Positions 33,561-45,263 of a stretch of DNA of 64,000 nt are shown here, piece after piece (the stretch's first letter is position 1; every line of letters begins with the position of its first letter). Source of the stretch: Tachypleus tridentatus. Taxonomy: Eukaryota > Arthropoda > Merostomata > Xiphosura > Limulidae. Below the pieces are notes generated by a model that had not been told where the DNA came from, searched no databases, and saw only the letters and a list, made by a program, of their open reading frames with translations. The DNA is taken from the NCBI RefSeq assembly GCF_004210375.1, contig NC_134825.1, forward strand, positions 7,750,001-7,814,000, in the 5' to 3' direction. The translations under genes were made by a program, and so were the position numbers.

Positions 33561-35388
33561 TAGTAGCTTTACAGTTATTTTGCATGCATCGTATTTCTTT
33601 CTTGTATGCTGAACATGCCATTAACAATTTAATGAAGATGCCTGAATTTTGTATTATTTTAATAGGTACGTCTGGTGCTCTAAGTATTTACTTTAGTTTT
33701 ATGGTGATACTATCACTTATATATGGAACCAACCAAGTAACATAACCCTTACACGTGTTTCTTTAATTATACAGATAAAAAAACTCTGTCTATTTCCTTC
33801 TTCATCAACATTTCTTATTATGATTAATATAAATTCCTGTCAATAGTGTTTTTCTTAATAGTCATAGTTTTCCCCTTCTCTCACATTTCTTTGTTGGTAC
33901 CAGCTTTATCAATCCCATAAAAGTAACCAATAACGACACCTCTTTTTACAGAAGGAAGATTATGAGAGTGGAAATATAAAAAAGAGCTTTAGTAGATGGA
34001 TTGCTGACAATACCAGAACTGATTTATCCATTCCTGATATGAATTGTAAAAACGGTAAATTTCTACATGATATGACAAAAAAAATGAATGGATGAACAAT
34101 ATTCAAGAACTTATAAAAACTAATAAGAGATCCTAGATAGGAGTTACACACTCCGAAAACACGTCCACTATGAATCTGTACCGGACTTATATTCACTCAT
34201 GTTTCCAATAATTTGTTGTTTTCCGTTCAAGTATATGCATAAATATCAAATCTAAGACTACTGTTACACTGGTATTATATTACCCATTGTTATTTCTCTT
34301 ATATGTCTTCAAAATTCCTCGCTAAATCTTACGTACCCACTATTTAACACAAACAAACCTCAGGGTTTGTTCTAACAAATCTGTTGAAATACGTAAAAGT
34401 TCTAAGTTATCTCTGTTTTCTCTGATCATAGTCATAACACAATTTATTCCTTCTTCAGTTCGAATACTAGGAGATAATAAAAGAATGTCCAACGTAAATA
34501 GAATATAATTATCATTAAAGAGCTGTGAGTCTTTATGTAACCATGCTGCAGATATCAGCAGGTCATAAGTTCAATAACTGGTTCAACAGGCTATCTAAAC
34601 TCCATTGTATACTTTATTTCGGAGATCTGTAAATAAAGTTATGGGTCTAAGAGGTAAACCAGACTTATGATGTTTAGAACAACCGTTGAATTTATGGACT
34701 CGACTATTATATGGTTTTAGACTATTCACTAGCTAGGGATTTACAATTGTACCTTTCGTTAAGTTATTTAAAAGGATTCTACTTTTACTTTCACGTATTT
34801 TAGTGGGATTTTTTAAAACTTTGTAATAATTATCTTTATTTGAAAAATTGATATAAATATTTCACTGATAACCATCCTTCGTTAAAAACACTAATTCTAT
34901 ACTTATATCGGATTCTTTAACTATAATATTGATGTTACCTTTCATTCTATGAAGATCTTTCATCTCCTGAAAATATAAATTAGGTTTCATTGTGTAACTA
35001 TGAAATCTTCCTAAGATTCTCAGTACGTTTTTTAGAAAGTTTCATGTTGTCAATATAAAGTTAATGATGTCTGGTATTATTTTTATGATCTCAATGTTCT
35101 AAACGCGTGTATCAATGTTTGATTAACGACTGACAGTGTTATAATTGATATTTCACTGGATTAGTGATACTCGTAGCTCCTGACAAAGCTGTAATAGCGA
35201 AATATGGAGCCGATGAAGTTATATTCTGGAGACATAGGTCGTGATTTTATTTAAGTTTGTAGAAATGTCTCATGATAAACTCCAGTTTGCTTTAAACAAA
35301 GTTAATAATGATAAAATCAATTACGTTTTGTGAAAGAGCAAGTCGTGTTTTATTTTTCGTCTTAATGATGAATAGAACTCTCAAGTTT
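33561..35388. other. No gene seen
   Basis: Unassigned A+T-rich sequence with no motif-bearing frame and no repeat I could name. Confidence 0.5.
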
Positions 35389-35400
35389 ATACTAAAACTG

Positions 35401-35674
35401 GGGGCCTGGCATGGCCTAGCGCGTTAGGGGCGTGCGCTTCGTAATCTGAGGGTCGCGGGTTCGCGCCCGAGTCGCGTCAAACATGCTCGCCCTCCCAGCC
35501 GTGAGGGCGTTATAATGTGACGGTCAATCCCACTATTCGTTGGTAAAAGAGTAGCCCAAGAGTTGGCGGTTGGTGGTGATGACTAGCTGCCTTTCCTCTA
35601 GCCTTACACTGCTAAATTAGGGACGGCTAGCACAGATGGCCCTCGAGTAGCTTTGTGCGAAATTCCAAAACAAA
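35401..35674 (+). mobile_element. SINE family A with 12-bp TSD
   Basis: Full-length, flanked by ATACTAAAACTG at 35389-35400 and 35675-35686 with no mismatch, so a comparatively young insertion. Confidence 0.95.
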
Positions 35675-35686
35675 ATACTAAAACTG

Positions 35687-37489
35687 TAAAGTCCCATGTT
35701 TGTATTGTTACCGACTGGAGAATTCTTCACAGAGTAAATACATGTTTTTGGTTTCAGTGTATTTTAAACTGATATAATCATGATGTTATTCTCATAAATG
35801 TTCGTCTAGCAATGATTTATTAGAATGTAAACGTATCTTTTTACCAGTCTATTAGACTGGGTGTTATATGTTTTACACTGTAAATCTGAAGAACAATCTG
35901 ATGAAGCCTTATCCTGGCAGTTAAATGCAATACTTAAAATTAAAACTTATTTCTTTTTCGTAAACAAAATAAACTATGTAATATACGTTATTTTTAATTT
36001 TTTACAATTAAATGCATCTAATTTGAGCCTTAAATGTACAAATTTTCTTTTGGAAGGGGACAAATATCCCTTAATGACGTCATATCATTACCCTGTCGGT
36101 AAGGATGTCTTGCTTGCTGTGGTGGGCTCTACTGTTTTTAAGATATTTACTGTTGTTGTTCTATTATTTTAAATTTCGTTAATGTTCCAATGTTATTACC
36201 AATATATATCAGACTACATTATGAAGCACATCTTCTGCTTCACAGTATATGCACCATCGGCTGCAGTATTATCCACTAAAGAAGACAAGGTACCACCACC
36301 TTGTTAAGGTTTAGGAAACTTACAAACATAGAGATATAGATGTGCACACCTTCAACAGGGCTATTACATTCTTTCCCTCCCGTAACCTCCCTAAAGCTGA
36401 AGTTCAAGGGACACTTAAAATAATGTGGGGAGAATCTATCAGCTTCATCACCATGGATGTTGCAGCAAATTCTAATAACTGATGAAAGAACATAAATTTG
36501 AGCAAACACATCATATCTGCTATATTCAAGAGTTCCAAATAGGTGTTTGTCCAGCACTAGGGTTCATCAAGCTAGCTGAGATACATTATAAATAATAGTT
36601 ATTACTTGAGATGTCAATCACATTATGATGTAAGCTAGGTTACGTTGGTGATTTGTGATTCTAATGAACTTGATACAAGTCACTGAGAAATTAGTGTTAG
36701 GGTAAGGGTTAATAACACAATATTATGTGTTTATTTAATCACCAATAACAAGTGAGGGCCTCCAGCTTGAGCATGACATTACCACCATATGCTAGACTCT
36801 TAGACCCCACAGCACTTCCAACAACAGAACCAACATCTGTTCTGGTCCATTACATATTCCAACAGAACATCATCCAACTTAAACATGCCTAACATACCAC
36901 GATAGCAAGTGGAAAGTGTCCTGGGTCTTGTTACAGAAGGAAGGGGATAAGCAGTGAAAAGTATATTTCCAATTAATTCATGGTGGCACAAGACATCCAT
37001 CATATGAAAGTGGAGTTGACAAAAGTAGAAAAGGACCTGGCAACTGGAAAACCAGTTAAGTGAATAAAATGTCTACAATCACTTTGAAATACCTCTTGGC
37101 AGGTGCTATACATCCCGATATTTATGAGTATTGCATCAAGTGTGCCTTCTGTTGTTTTCTGTATGTTACTATTACTGACCATTATTATTATCTTTCTTAA
37201 GATCACATAAAAAAGTATGATACCATTTATTGTCTTTTTAATTATTATCCGTAAACAAAAGATATTATCCTTCTTAAGTCCTTCTTTAAATTATTGTACA
37301 TGAATTAGAGACATTACCTTTTATCTAGTTCTCATATTCTTATATGTGAAAAGGAGGCATTACCATTTACTTGAGAGTCCAGTGGAAATGTTCATTTTAA
37401 GTGTATGTGGTGATGAAACTTAATAGAATATGTTTCATGTTAATATCACTCGTTAACTACAGTGCCTTATGAGATAAAGATATATGATT
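35687..37489. other. No gene recognised
   Basis: Open frames of 60-103 codons on both strands (for example 35861-36172 +, 36276-36557 -) show no known domain. They could be chance or an unrecognised old element. Confidence 0.4.
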
Positions 37490-38070
37490 CGCTCACTCCT
37501 GTAAATTATTAGACAAAGATGAGCCATTGGCTAGTCTCTAGACGATTACGAAACCAAAATATGTCATTGTTTAATTGCTGGTAACAAGTAAACCAAAAAT
37601 ATCACTGATTAGTTACTAGCATGTTATTATCAAACTAAAAATGTAACTGAGTTGTCTTTTGATAGTTATGAGGCAAGGATATGTCAAAGGTTAGTCTCAG
37701 AATGGTTACGACGTAAAGTAATATCACGTGTCAGCCTATAAGTGGTTAAGAGACAAAGATATGTCATGGGTTAATATATAGGTTGCTATGAAACCAAGAT
37801 ATGTGACACAATAGTCTATAGATGGTTACGAAACCAAGTTATATTAAAGGTTGGTCTTCAGATGGCTGTAAGACAAAGATATGTCAGAAGTTTGTCTTTA
37901 CATGGCTATGAAATCAAGATATGTCACTGGTCACTCTTTAGATAGTTACGGAACCTTGATATGTTACAGGTTAGTCTCTAGATGGCTGTGATACCAAGCT
38001 ATGCTACAAATTAACCTCTAGATGGTTGTGATACCAAGCTATGCCACAAATTAGTCTCTCGATGGCTATG
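37490..38070. repeat. Old degenerate tandem repeat (about 40 bp)
   Basis: Recurring GAAACCAAGATATGTCA and GGTTAGTCTCTAGATGG blocks with much divergence and irregular spacing. Confidence 0.8.
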
Positions 38071-38340
38071 AAGGTCAATACATGTTATTAAAACGTGTTA
38101 AAGATTAGGGAAGAAAACTAAAATAGCTAGTCGTTATTTCATTTTGATATTTAGTAATCCAGCTAAACAGACATTGAAAATTCTAGTAATTAATTCTTTG
38201 AAATATTTTGAAAGTAAGAAACGTCTAAAACCTGAATAAGTCTTTTGTTAGTGATCAATCAGTTGTATCGTATGCCTATTTTACCATATCAAACACACGA
38301 TAAATTAGTATATGCATTCTCTCTATAACTTTTGAACATA

Positions 38341-39876
38341 CACTGCTGGCCAAAAGCTTAAGGCCAATGAACATAAAGAAAAAATATGCATTTTACGTTG
38401 TTAGACTCAACAACTTATTTGAGTAGAGCTTCGACAGATGAAAATAAGAAAAGGAAAAAAACAAAACTTTTTTTAGCATTTAATAGGGAAAATGTGAACC
38501 CTATGAATTTAGCCCAAATACTAGCTGGTCAAAATTTAAGACCATACTAAGTCGAAGCGTTAATCAGTAACCACGTATCGAGATTTAGTTATTCGTATTC
38601 AAGCATTAGCGTTGTCAACATCTCCCACTGACATCTCCTGTGTTACATTGGGTAAAAACATGACAAAGGCTAAAACGTTGACAGAGTTTGAACGTGGCAG
38701 AATTGTCAAGCTACAAAAGCAAGGTCTCTCTCAACGTGCCATCGCTGGTGGGATTGGGTGTAGCAAAACTGCTGTTTCAAATTTCTTAAAAGACCCTGAG
38801 GGATATGGAACGAGAATTTCAAGTAGTCGGTCAAAGAAAATTTCGCCGTCGTTTAGCAGGAGGATTCGACGGGTTGTTTGGCAAGACATCAGCCGATCGT
38901 CGAACAAGATTAAGGCTCTTACGGATGCAGAATTCAGCTGAAGAACAATAAGACGGCATCTACAAGAGAAAGGTTTTAAAAACCGTAAACGTCTTCAAAA
39001 GCCACGTTTCTTTTCACACCACGAAACAGCTCGGTTAAACTTTGCTGAGAAGCACCAAACATGGGACGTAGAAAAGTGGAAGAAGCTTTTGTTCTCTGAT
39101 GAGAAAAAATGTAACCTGGATGGTCCAGATGACTTTCAACGTTACTGACACGATAAGAATAACCGTCATGATCTGGGGTGCTTTCTCCTTCCATAGAACA
39201 ATGAAGGTACAGGTTATACAGGGGCGTCAAACGGCAGCTGGCTACATTGGCATGTTGGAGAGAGCATCCTTTTCGACTGAAGGTCCTCGCTTGTGTGGAA
39301 ATGACTAGATCTTTCAGCAGGACAACGCTGCAATCCACAATGCCCGCAGGACAAAGGACTTTTTCATGGCGAATAATGTGATTCTTTTGGACCATCAAGT
39401 GTGTTCGCCCGAATTGAACCCCATTGAAAATGTTTGGGGGTGGATGGCAAGGGAAGTCTATAGAAATGGACGTCAATTGCAAACAGTGCATGATCTTCGT
39501 GAAGCTATCTTCACCACTTGGAATAACATTCCAGCCAGCCTTCTGCAAATGCTTATATTGACCGTGCCAAAGCGAATGTTTGCAGTTATTCCTAATGACG
39601 GCCGTGCAACTCACTACTGAGACCTCTTGTTGGACATTTCCTAACCTGTTTAAGACTTATTTTTGGTATGGTCTTAAACTTTTGACCAGCTAGTATTTAA
39701 GCTAATTTCACAGGGTTCACATTTTCCCTATTAAATGTTAAAAGTTTTTTATTTTTATTTTCCCTTTTCTTATTTTCATCTTTCGAATCTCTACTCAAAT
39801 AAGTAGTTGAGTCTAACAACGAAAAATGCATATTTTTTCTTTATGTTCATTGGCCTTAAGATATTTTCCAGCAGTG
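38341..39876 (+). mobile_element. Tc1-type transposon, full length (1,536 bp), long TIRs
   Basis: Both ends start CACTGCTGG and are flanked by TA (38339-38340 and 39877-39878). The inverted repeats are about 210 bp each and remain similar as far as the segment AAGACCATAC (38538) / GTATGGTCTTAAAC. A single transposase frame lies between them. A SINE has inserted two bases beyond the right end. Confidence 0.93.
38660..39620 (+). pseudogene. Tc1-type transposase (DD34E), inactivated
   Basis: The start reads MTKAKTLTEFERGRIVKLQK, a Tc1 helix-turn-helix with a second helix QRAIAGGIGCSKTAVSNFL. The first catalytic Asp is in LLFSDEK (about 39090-39105), the second in FQQDNA (about 39313-39330) and the Glu in NPIENVW (about 39418-39438). 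Lesions seen: TGA at 38939-38941 in place of a likely Trp, a deletion of about 45 nt near 39148 relative to the copy at 14.3-15.1 kb, and TAG at 39305-39307 where the other copy has TGG. All three catalytic residues are still encoded, but no continuous protein can be made. Confidence 0.92.
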
Positions 39877-39878
39877 TA

Positions 39879-40160
39879 AGGCCCGGCATGGCCTAGAGCG
39901 TAACGCGTGCGACTCGTAATCCGAGGGTCGCGGGTTCGCGCGCGCGTCGCGCTAAACATGCTCGCCCTCCCAGCCGTGGGGGTGTATAATGTGACGGTTA
40001 ATCCCACTATTCGTTGGTAAAAGAGTAGTCCAAGAGTTGGCGGTGGGTGGTGATGACTAGCTGCCTTCCCTCTAGTCTTACACTGCTAAATTAGGGACGG
40101 CTAGCACAGATAGCCCTCGAGTAGCTTTGTGCGAAATTCCCAAACAAACAAACAAACAAA
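39879..40160 (+). mobile_element. SINE family A at the right end of the Tc1 element
   Basis: Full-length, tail (CAAA)n. Flanked by CCAGCAGTGTA (39868-39878) and CCAGGAGTGTA (40161-40171). The first copy is the last nine bases of the Tc1 right TIR plus its TA, so the SINE arrived after the transposon. Confidence 0.93.
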
Positions 40161-40426
40161 CCAGGAGTGTATGTCTCTGTAACAATAACAAAAATAAAGG
40201 GTACGTGAAAGAAATTATAAAAATAAGTGAAGAAGAAAGACAGGCAAATATCAGCGGGGTTTTATTATTATCTGTGTACTTAGATAAAAGCAAAAAAGCC
40301 AAAAATCAGCCAATTTTACTAGTATTGTTTGTTTGTAATTAAATATAAATCTATTCATTGTACTATCTGTACTCTGCCCACCAGATACCGCTGTTCCATT
40401 GCGGGTGGAGGTTAAATAGTAAAAAG

Positions 40427-40546
40427 TGTTTGTGTTTTTCTTTTAGCAAGGCCACAAACGTTATCTGCTCAGCCCACCGAGGGAATCGAACCCCTGATTT
40501 TAGCGTTGTAAATCCGGAAACATACCGCTGTACTAGCGGGGGGACG
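40427..40546 (-). mobile_element. tRNA-like SINE family B with 11-bp TSD
   Basis: Short full-length copy, flanked by ATAGTAAAAAG at 40416-40426 and 40547-40557 without mismatch. Confidence 0.92.
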
Positions 40547-40557
40547 ATAGTAAAAAG

Positions 40558-42559
40558 AAAACAAGAACACTTTTAGCTGTAGATATGTTCTCAAACTTTT
40601 AAATTTCATTTATTATATATCAGTTCCTGTTTATGAAATGTTGCATATCTTTATAAGTCTAGAAATATATATGTATCTTACATTTGACCTTCTTTAATGT
40701 AGTTTGCTGAAATGCAATATGCATGTTCCTAAACATTCAAGTACTAATATCTATTGACGTTTTGTAAGTCTCAAATGTCTGTTGACGTTGTCGATTTGCT
40801 TTTATTCATCAGCAAGCAAGGTTAATGTCACATTAAGTTACTTGAATATCATAAATCCTACTGCTTAATTGGTCGAATGTCTTGTTTTTCAAATCAAAAT
40901 GGACTTTAAAACCTAAATGATTGTCACTTTAGTGCTTAAGAATATGTTCGAGAGATGTCGCTAGTAAGGCACTAACTTTGATTTGATGTTGTCTGTTTTT
41001 ATCGCTGTAAGTACATAAACCTCATGGAGGAGACGCATTAACTTCCTTGAACCACTAAACCTCAACAGTTTTTTGGTCACTTTATTACAATGACCCGAAA
41101 GGGGAGTGGAAAGTGTTAATAGCTCAAGTGAACGTCTTGGTATTTATAAAAACATAAAAACAAAACATTATACAACAATATGTCAACCACACTAGACATG
41201 CTATATTGAGTGCCGAGAAGACCTTTCCTCAATACTAAAGTTCATCATACCAACCGGGATACAATATGTATATCGGTTGTAAATTGATACATAACAACTT
41301 TTGTTATCGTCCTCGTAGCATAGATTTGGGATTGAATATCTGAGACGTTCGTAAATTAAATAAGATGTAAGAGTTATACTGAAAGTACCTTACTGAAGAC
41401 AGAAGAATAAAAAAACAGATGAGATTTCTCCAAGCCCGTTTCCTTGGCTGAAGAAGAGAGAAGAAAAATATGCATGGATCGATAGATACAATATTACCGA
41501 ATTTATGATAGCGATTGATAGATAGAGAAGAAACGTAATGTCTCGAGAAAGACCCATTTTTACTGACCGGATATCGAAACTTCTACTCTTCTAGAATACA
41601 AACCAAAATATAAACTGGAAGACATACAATTAGTACATAAACATAGGGAAAAAGATTTAAAGTTCTGATGAATTATTGTTCAACTTTAGTTTCAGTTTCT
41701 TGAAAGCTAAAATTTCCTTAAAACTTACATAATTTCCATTGTTACATATAATTTCAAGTTTATTTTCAGCTGCACAGTCTTGGTTTATTTTTACATCGAT
41801 TTTTGGTGAATTATTAGCATTAGGCTTTAGGTGTTCTAATATAAACTCTATTTCCAATGTTGTTTGGTACAGGATACTTGGTGTTAGGTTCGAGAAATTT
41901 AATGAAAATTAAAAATTGAGAAGCTTGGTGCAGAAACAAGGGTAAGATATAAGTACAAATAACCAGAAGACCAGATGCATTCACTAAGTTAATTGTTAGT
42001 ATTGAAAGTTTTATAATCTATTCAGTTATCCGATTGAGATTCGAACTTTGCTAGAAATGAAGGAAAAGTTAAAAAACAGTTAAGAAAAACGGAGAGAAAT
42101 GTTTGAGAGGAGTTAAAAAGAGTCATAATATTCATAGAAGATTCAAGAACAAGCACAAACCAGGTTGAAGACAAGATCGTTGAAGCTATGGAATTATGGG
42201 AGATGTACAAATGAATTACCTCTTCAATTTTGTTGATGTAATTCAAGCCAAGTGCAATATGGCGTCTACAATGTGCAGAAAATATGTGGTACGAAACTGA
42301 AAAACTGGAGAAAAATACAAACGAATTATAAGCATACATATATAATGTATAAAACGATGAACCAAGAACTGAAGAACATCAACTAAACATTTGGAGAAAG
42401 AAATTATAAATGTTGATATCAAACATTCCACGTCACTCAAAAATTCCAACCTAAAATAACAACTTTAAAATATAGAATAAGGGAAACTGTTTGGCCTACA
42501 CCTGCTACTACTACTGTTATACCGTCTTTAACTGTAGGAACTTTGTGGATATTTCCAGC
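40558..42559. other. No gene recognised
   Basis: A-rich on the + strand from about 41380 to 42480. Short frames without motifs. May include the 5' part of the LINE remnant that is clear from 42560. Confidence 0.4.
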
Positions 42560-43449
42560 CATAACGCTTCCAGTTCAAGACAGTTCAACACCAGAAAGGA
42601 CATTGAATTGCAGAAAAGGGTTTAGAGGAGAACTACTAGGATGATACATGGAAGGAAAAGATATAAGAGGACAGACTGAAATCTCAGAACTTGATCTCCT
42701 TTGAAAAAGGAGGTAATCTAATTGATGTGTTTAAGATTGTTAGAGGAACTGATAACCTTGATACATCAAGGTGATCTAATGGATGTGTTTAAGATTGTTA
42801 GAGGAACTGATAACCTTGATACATCAAGGTGATCTAATGGATGTGTTTAAGATTGTTAGAGGAACTGATAACCTTGATACATCAAGGTGATCTAATTGAT
42901 GTGTTTAAGATTGTTAGAGGAACTGATAACCTTGATACATCAAGGTGATCTAATGGATGTGTTTAAGATTGTTAGAGGAACTGATAACCTTGATACATCA
43001 AGGTGATCTAATGGATGTGTTTAAGATTGTTAGAGGAACTGATAATCTTGATATATCAAGGTGATTTAATTGATGTGTTTAAGATTGCTGGAGGAACTGA
43101 TAACCTTGATACATCAAGGTGATCTAATTGATGTGTTTAAGATTGTCAGAGGAACTGATAACCTTGATACATCAAGGTGATCTAATGGATGTGTTTAAGA
43201 TTGTTAGAGGAACTGATAACCTTGATACATCATCTTTTGTCATATTTACTGGTGAGAATGGTAAGACTAGAAGACACGAATATGAATTTTGGAAGAATAG
43301 GAGTTCACTTCAGCTAAAATAGCTGTATTTTCTTAAAAGGATAATTGACTTTTCGAATGGGTTGATTTCGTTTGTGATGGATGTAGTTAATTTAAGGGAG
43401 TTTAAGAGAAAGTTTGGTGAATATTTTAATAAGAAATTCTGGTTTTGAG
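42560..43449 (+). pseudogene. CR1/L2-like LINE C-terminal coding region with internal minisatellite
   Basis: Upstream of the array, 42600-42700 translates as DIELQKRV followed by RRTTRMIHG, the K..E..Q.R.T.MI.G block that follows the LINE reverse-transcriptase domain. Then NLIDVFKIVRGTDNLDTS (about 42714-42768) matches the GDLIEVFKI..G...D segment. That segment is repeated as 58-bp units to about 43230. After the last unit the frame reads SFVIFTGENGKTRRHEYEFW, a stop, then LYFLKRIIDFSNGLISFVMD, and ends KRKFGEYFNKKFWF and TGA at 43447-43449. This is the canonical order of the C-terminus of such LINEs. Confidence 0.85.
42712..43230. repeat. 58-bp tandem array inside the LINE coding sequence
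   Basis: About nine units of GTGATCTAATGGATGTGTTT... with period 58. Because 58 is not a multiple of three, each unit changes frame, so the array formed after the LINE stopped being functional. Units differ at a few sites (AATGG/AATTG, GTTAG/GTCAG/GCTGG). Confidence 0.93.
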
Positions 43450-43909
43450 GTTTACTTTGTTTGTTTTTTAGGGTTGAATTTAATTTAGTGGATAGAATAG
43501 CTTAGATGGATTAAAATATCCCTTGTTTTCCTTTAATGTTGTCTCCCAACTGACAACTCCATGATCTATGAAGGAAAGGTACCACGGGAGGCACATCATG
43601 TTAAGTATGAAATTATTTCCACTCTGAATGAATGAAGTAACTATTCATCTTGTTGTCCGTTTAAAGAAGAATGGATCTAATATCAAGCAGTCTATCAGTT
43701 GAGGGCCATAACAAGTATCAAACATTGGTATTTGCCTCATTCAACACGAGAAGATTGTATCCAGAACAAAGTCCTAGAAGAGAGTACAGGGGAAAGAAGA
43801 GATCTTAGCTAAATTTGTGAAAGAATTGGAAAAGGCTTACCTAGTTAGCTTACCTGGATGTGCCATACGAGATGACAAATCTGTTGGCGTAGGGGACATG
43901 TGATCAGTA

Positions 43910-44320
43910 TATAGGTACCAAAGTATACAAAGATGTGACAATTAAGTTGAAAAAAATTAGATGTAGATGTTTAAAGGAAACTCTCCATTTAGCAATGGAA
44001 CTCGAATGTGTTAACGTTGCACATAAACTGCTAAAGGCACCATGTATAAATTACGAGATCATCAGATTAAATAATAGTCTAGAAAATCAGAAAGTTTGAG
44101 CAAGACAACTAGTCACACAAAATGGAGAAAATAAACAATAAGGTCATAAGTGTTTCAAGAATAATTCGTAAGGGCGTATTTGTTAATACTGCGGTAAAAA
44201 GGAAATAAAAGTTCCTCCCAAAGAATATGAAAACAGAGAATGTTATAAATGTTGGTAGCGTAGCAATTAAAGCTAAGGCTAGACAGCTGTTAATTAATAG
44301 AAAATACAATATCTCAAACA
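43910..44320 (+). pseudogene. Ty3/gypsy gag remnant
   Basis: Bases 43971-44034 read CRCLKETLHLAMELECVNVA, resembling the ...T..EAL..A.ELE...A segment of gypsy gag. About 200 bases later ECYKCW (44239-44256) looks like the start of a CCHC zinc knuckle. The sequence has many stops. No protease or reverse transcriptase was recognised after it. Confidence 0.5.
44201..44319. repeat. Left arm of a fold-back in the gag-like remnant
   Basis: About 118 bases that match, with scattered mismatches, the reverse complement of 44577-44692. The shared core includes TAAGGCTAGACAGCTGTTAA. Confidence 0.88.
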
Positions 44321-44576
44321 TGAGTCTTTACGCACGATTACATCAAAAGCACAATTAATCACATATTGGTAAAAGAGGATCTAGATGATACTATGGGACA
44401 AAATTCACTTAAGATAGTATATGCATTATTTAAACAAACCAGTCTACAAGTCAACACGTTCACTGATTGGACAGCCAGAATAGTTCAATCCAGTTTGGCA
44501 ATGGAAAGTGAGAAAATATCTTCAAAGGTAATTGATTCAAGTAGTAAATGGACATAAAGTTCCTGCAAGAGATATT

Positions 44577-44692
44577 TTGAGATATTGTCTCTTCTATTAA
44601 TTAACAGCTGTCTAGCCTTAGCTGTAATTGCTATGTTATCCACAGTTATAACATTCTCAGTTTTCTTATTCTTTGGAAGGAACTTTTGTTTC
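44577..44692. repeat. Right arm of the fold-back in the gag-like remnant
   Basis: This is the inverted copy of 44201-44319 with a spacer of about 257 bases. Read on the - strand it carries the same zinc-knuckle-like ECYNCG start, so it is an inverted duplicate of gag sequence rather than a transposon TIR. Confidence 0.88.
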
Positions 44693-44970
44693 CTTTTTAT
44701 TGTAGATTATGTAATGGGATTTGAGACAAGAGTATTTGTTACTACACTTACGCGCTACACTTACTAGGTGGTAATAACGATAAAAATAATTCATATTTAC
44801 TGCCACTTAAATAAAAATACCCACCCTCTTCTCCGTGAGGCTTTATTTTCGTGATTCATAAGGGCCTGATCAAGATCCTCCATTGTCCTCATTTGCATGT
44901 ACAATTATTCTTAGAGGGCTCGCACATAAAAAAAAAAGCACCTCATTAGGACACGCGATCGTGGTACCTG

Positions 44971-45252
44971 GAGGATCGGCAGGGCCATGTGGTTAAGGCA
45001 CTCGACTTGTAATCTGAGGGTTGCGAGTTCACATCCCCGTCACACCAAACATACTCGCCCTTTCAGCAGTGGGTACATTATAATTTTACAATCGATCCCA
45101 CTATTCGTTGGTAAAAGAGTGGCCTAAGAGTTGACGGTGGGTGGTGATGACTAGCTGCCTTCCCTCTAGTTTTACACTGCTAAATTAGGGACGAGTAGTG
45201 CAGATAGCCCTCGAGTAGCTTTGTGCGAAATTTAAAACAAACCAAACCAAAC
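44971..45252 (+). mobile_element. SINE family A with TSD
   Basis: Full-length, diverged head; flanked by CGTGGTACCTG (44960-44970) and CGTGGTATCTG (45253-45263). Confidence 0.93.
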
Positions 45253-45263
45253 CGTGGTATCTG

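Noticed and set aside
35861..36172. 103-codon open frame
   Set aside because: No motif, no splice context and low-complexity A+T-rich composition; not enough to call a gene.
44585..44767. Hydrophobic open frame and its look-alike on the - strand at 44109-44321
   Set aside because: The two are the same inverted repeat read antisense to the gag-like remnant, not related membrane proteins.
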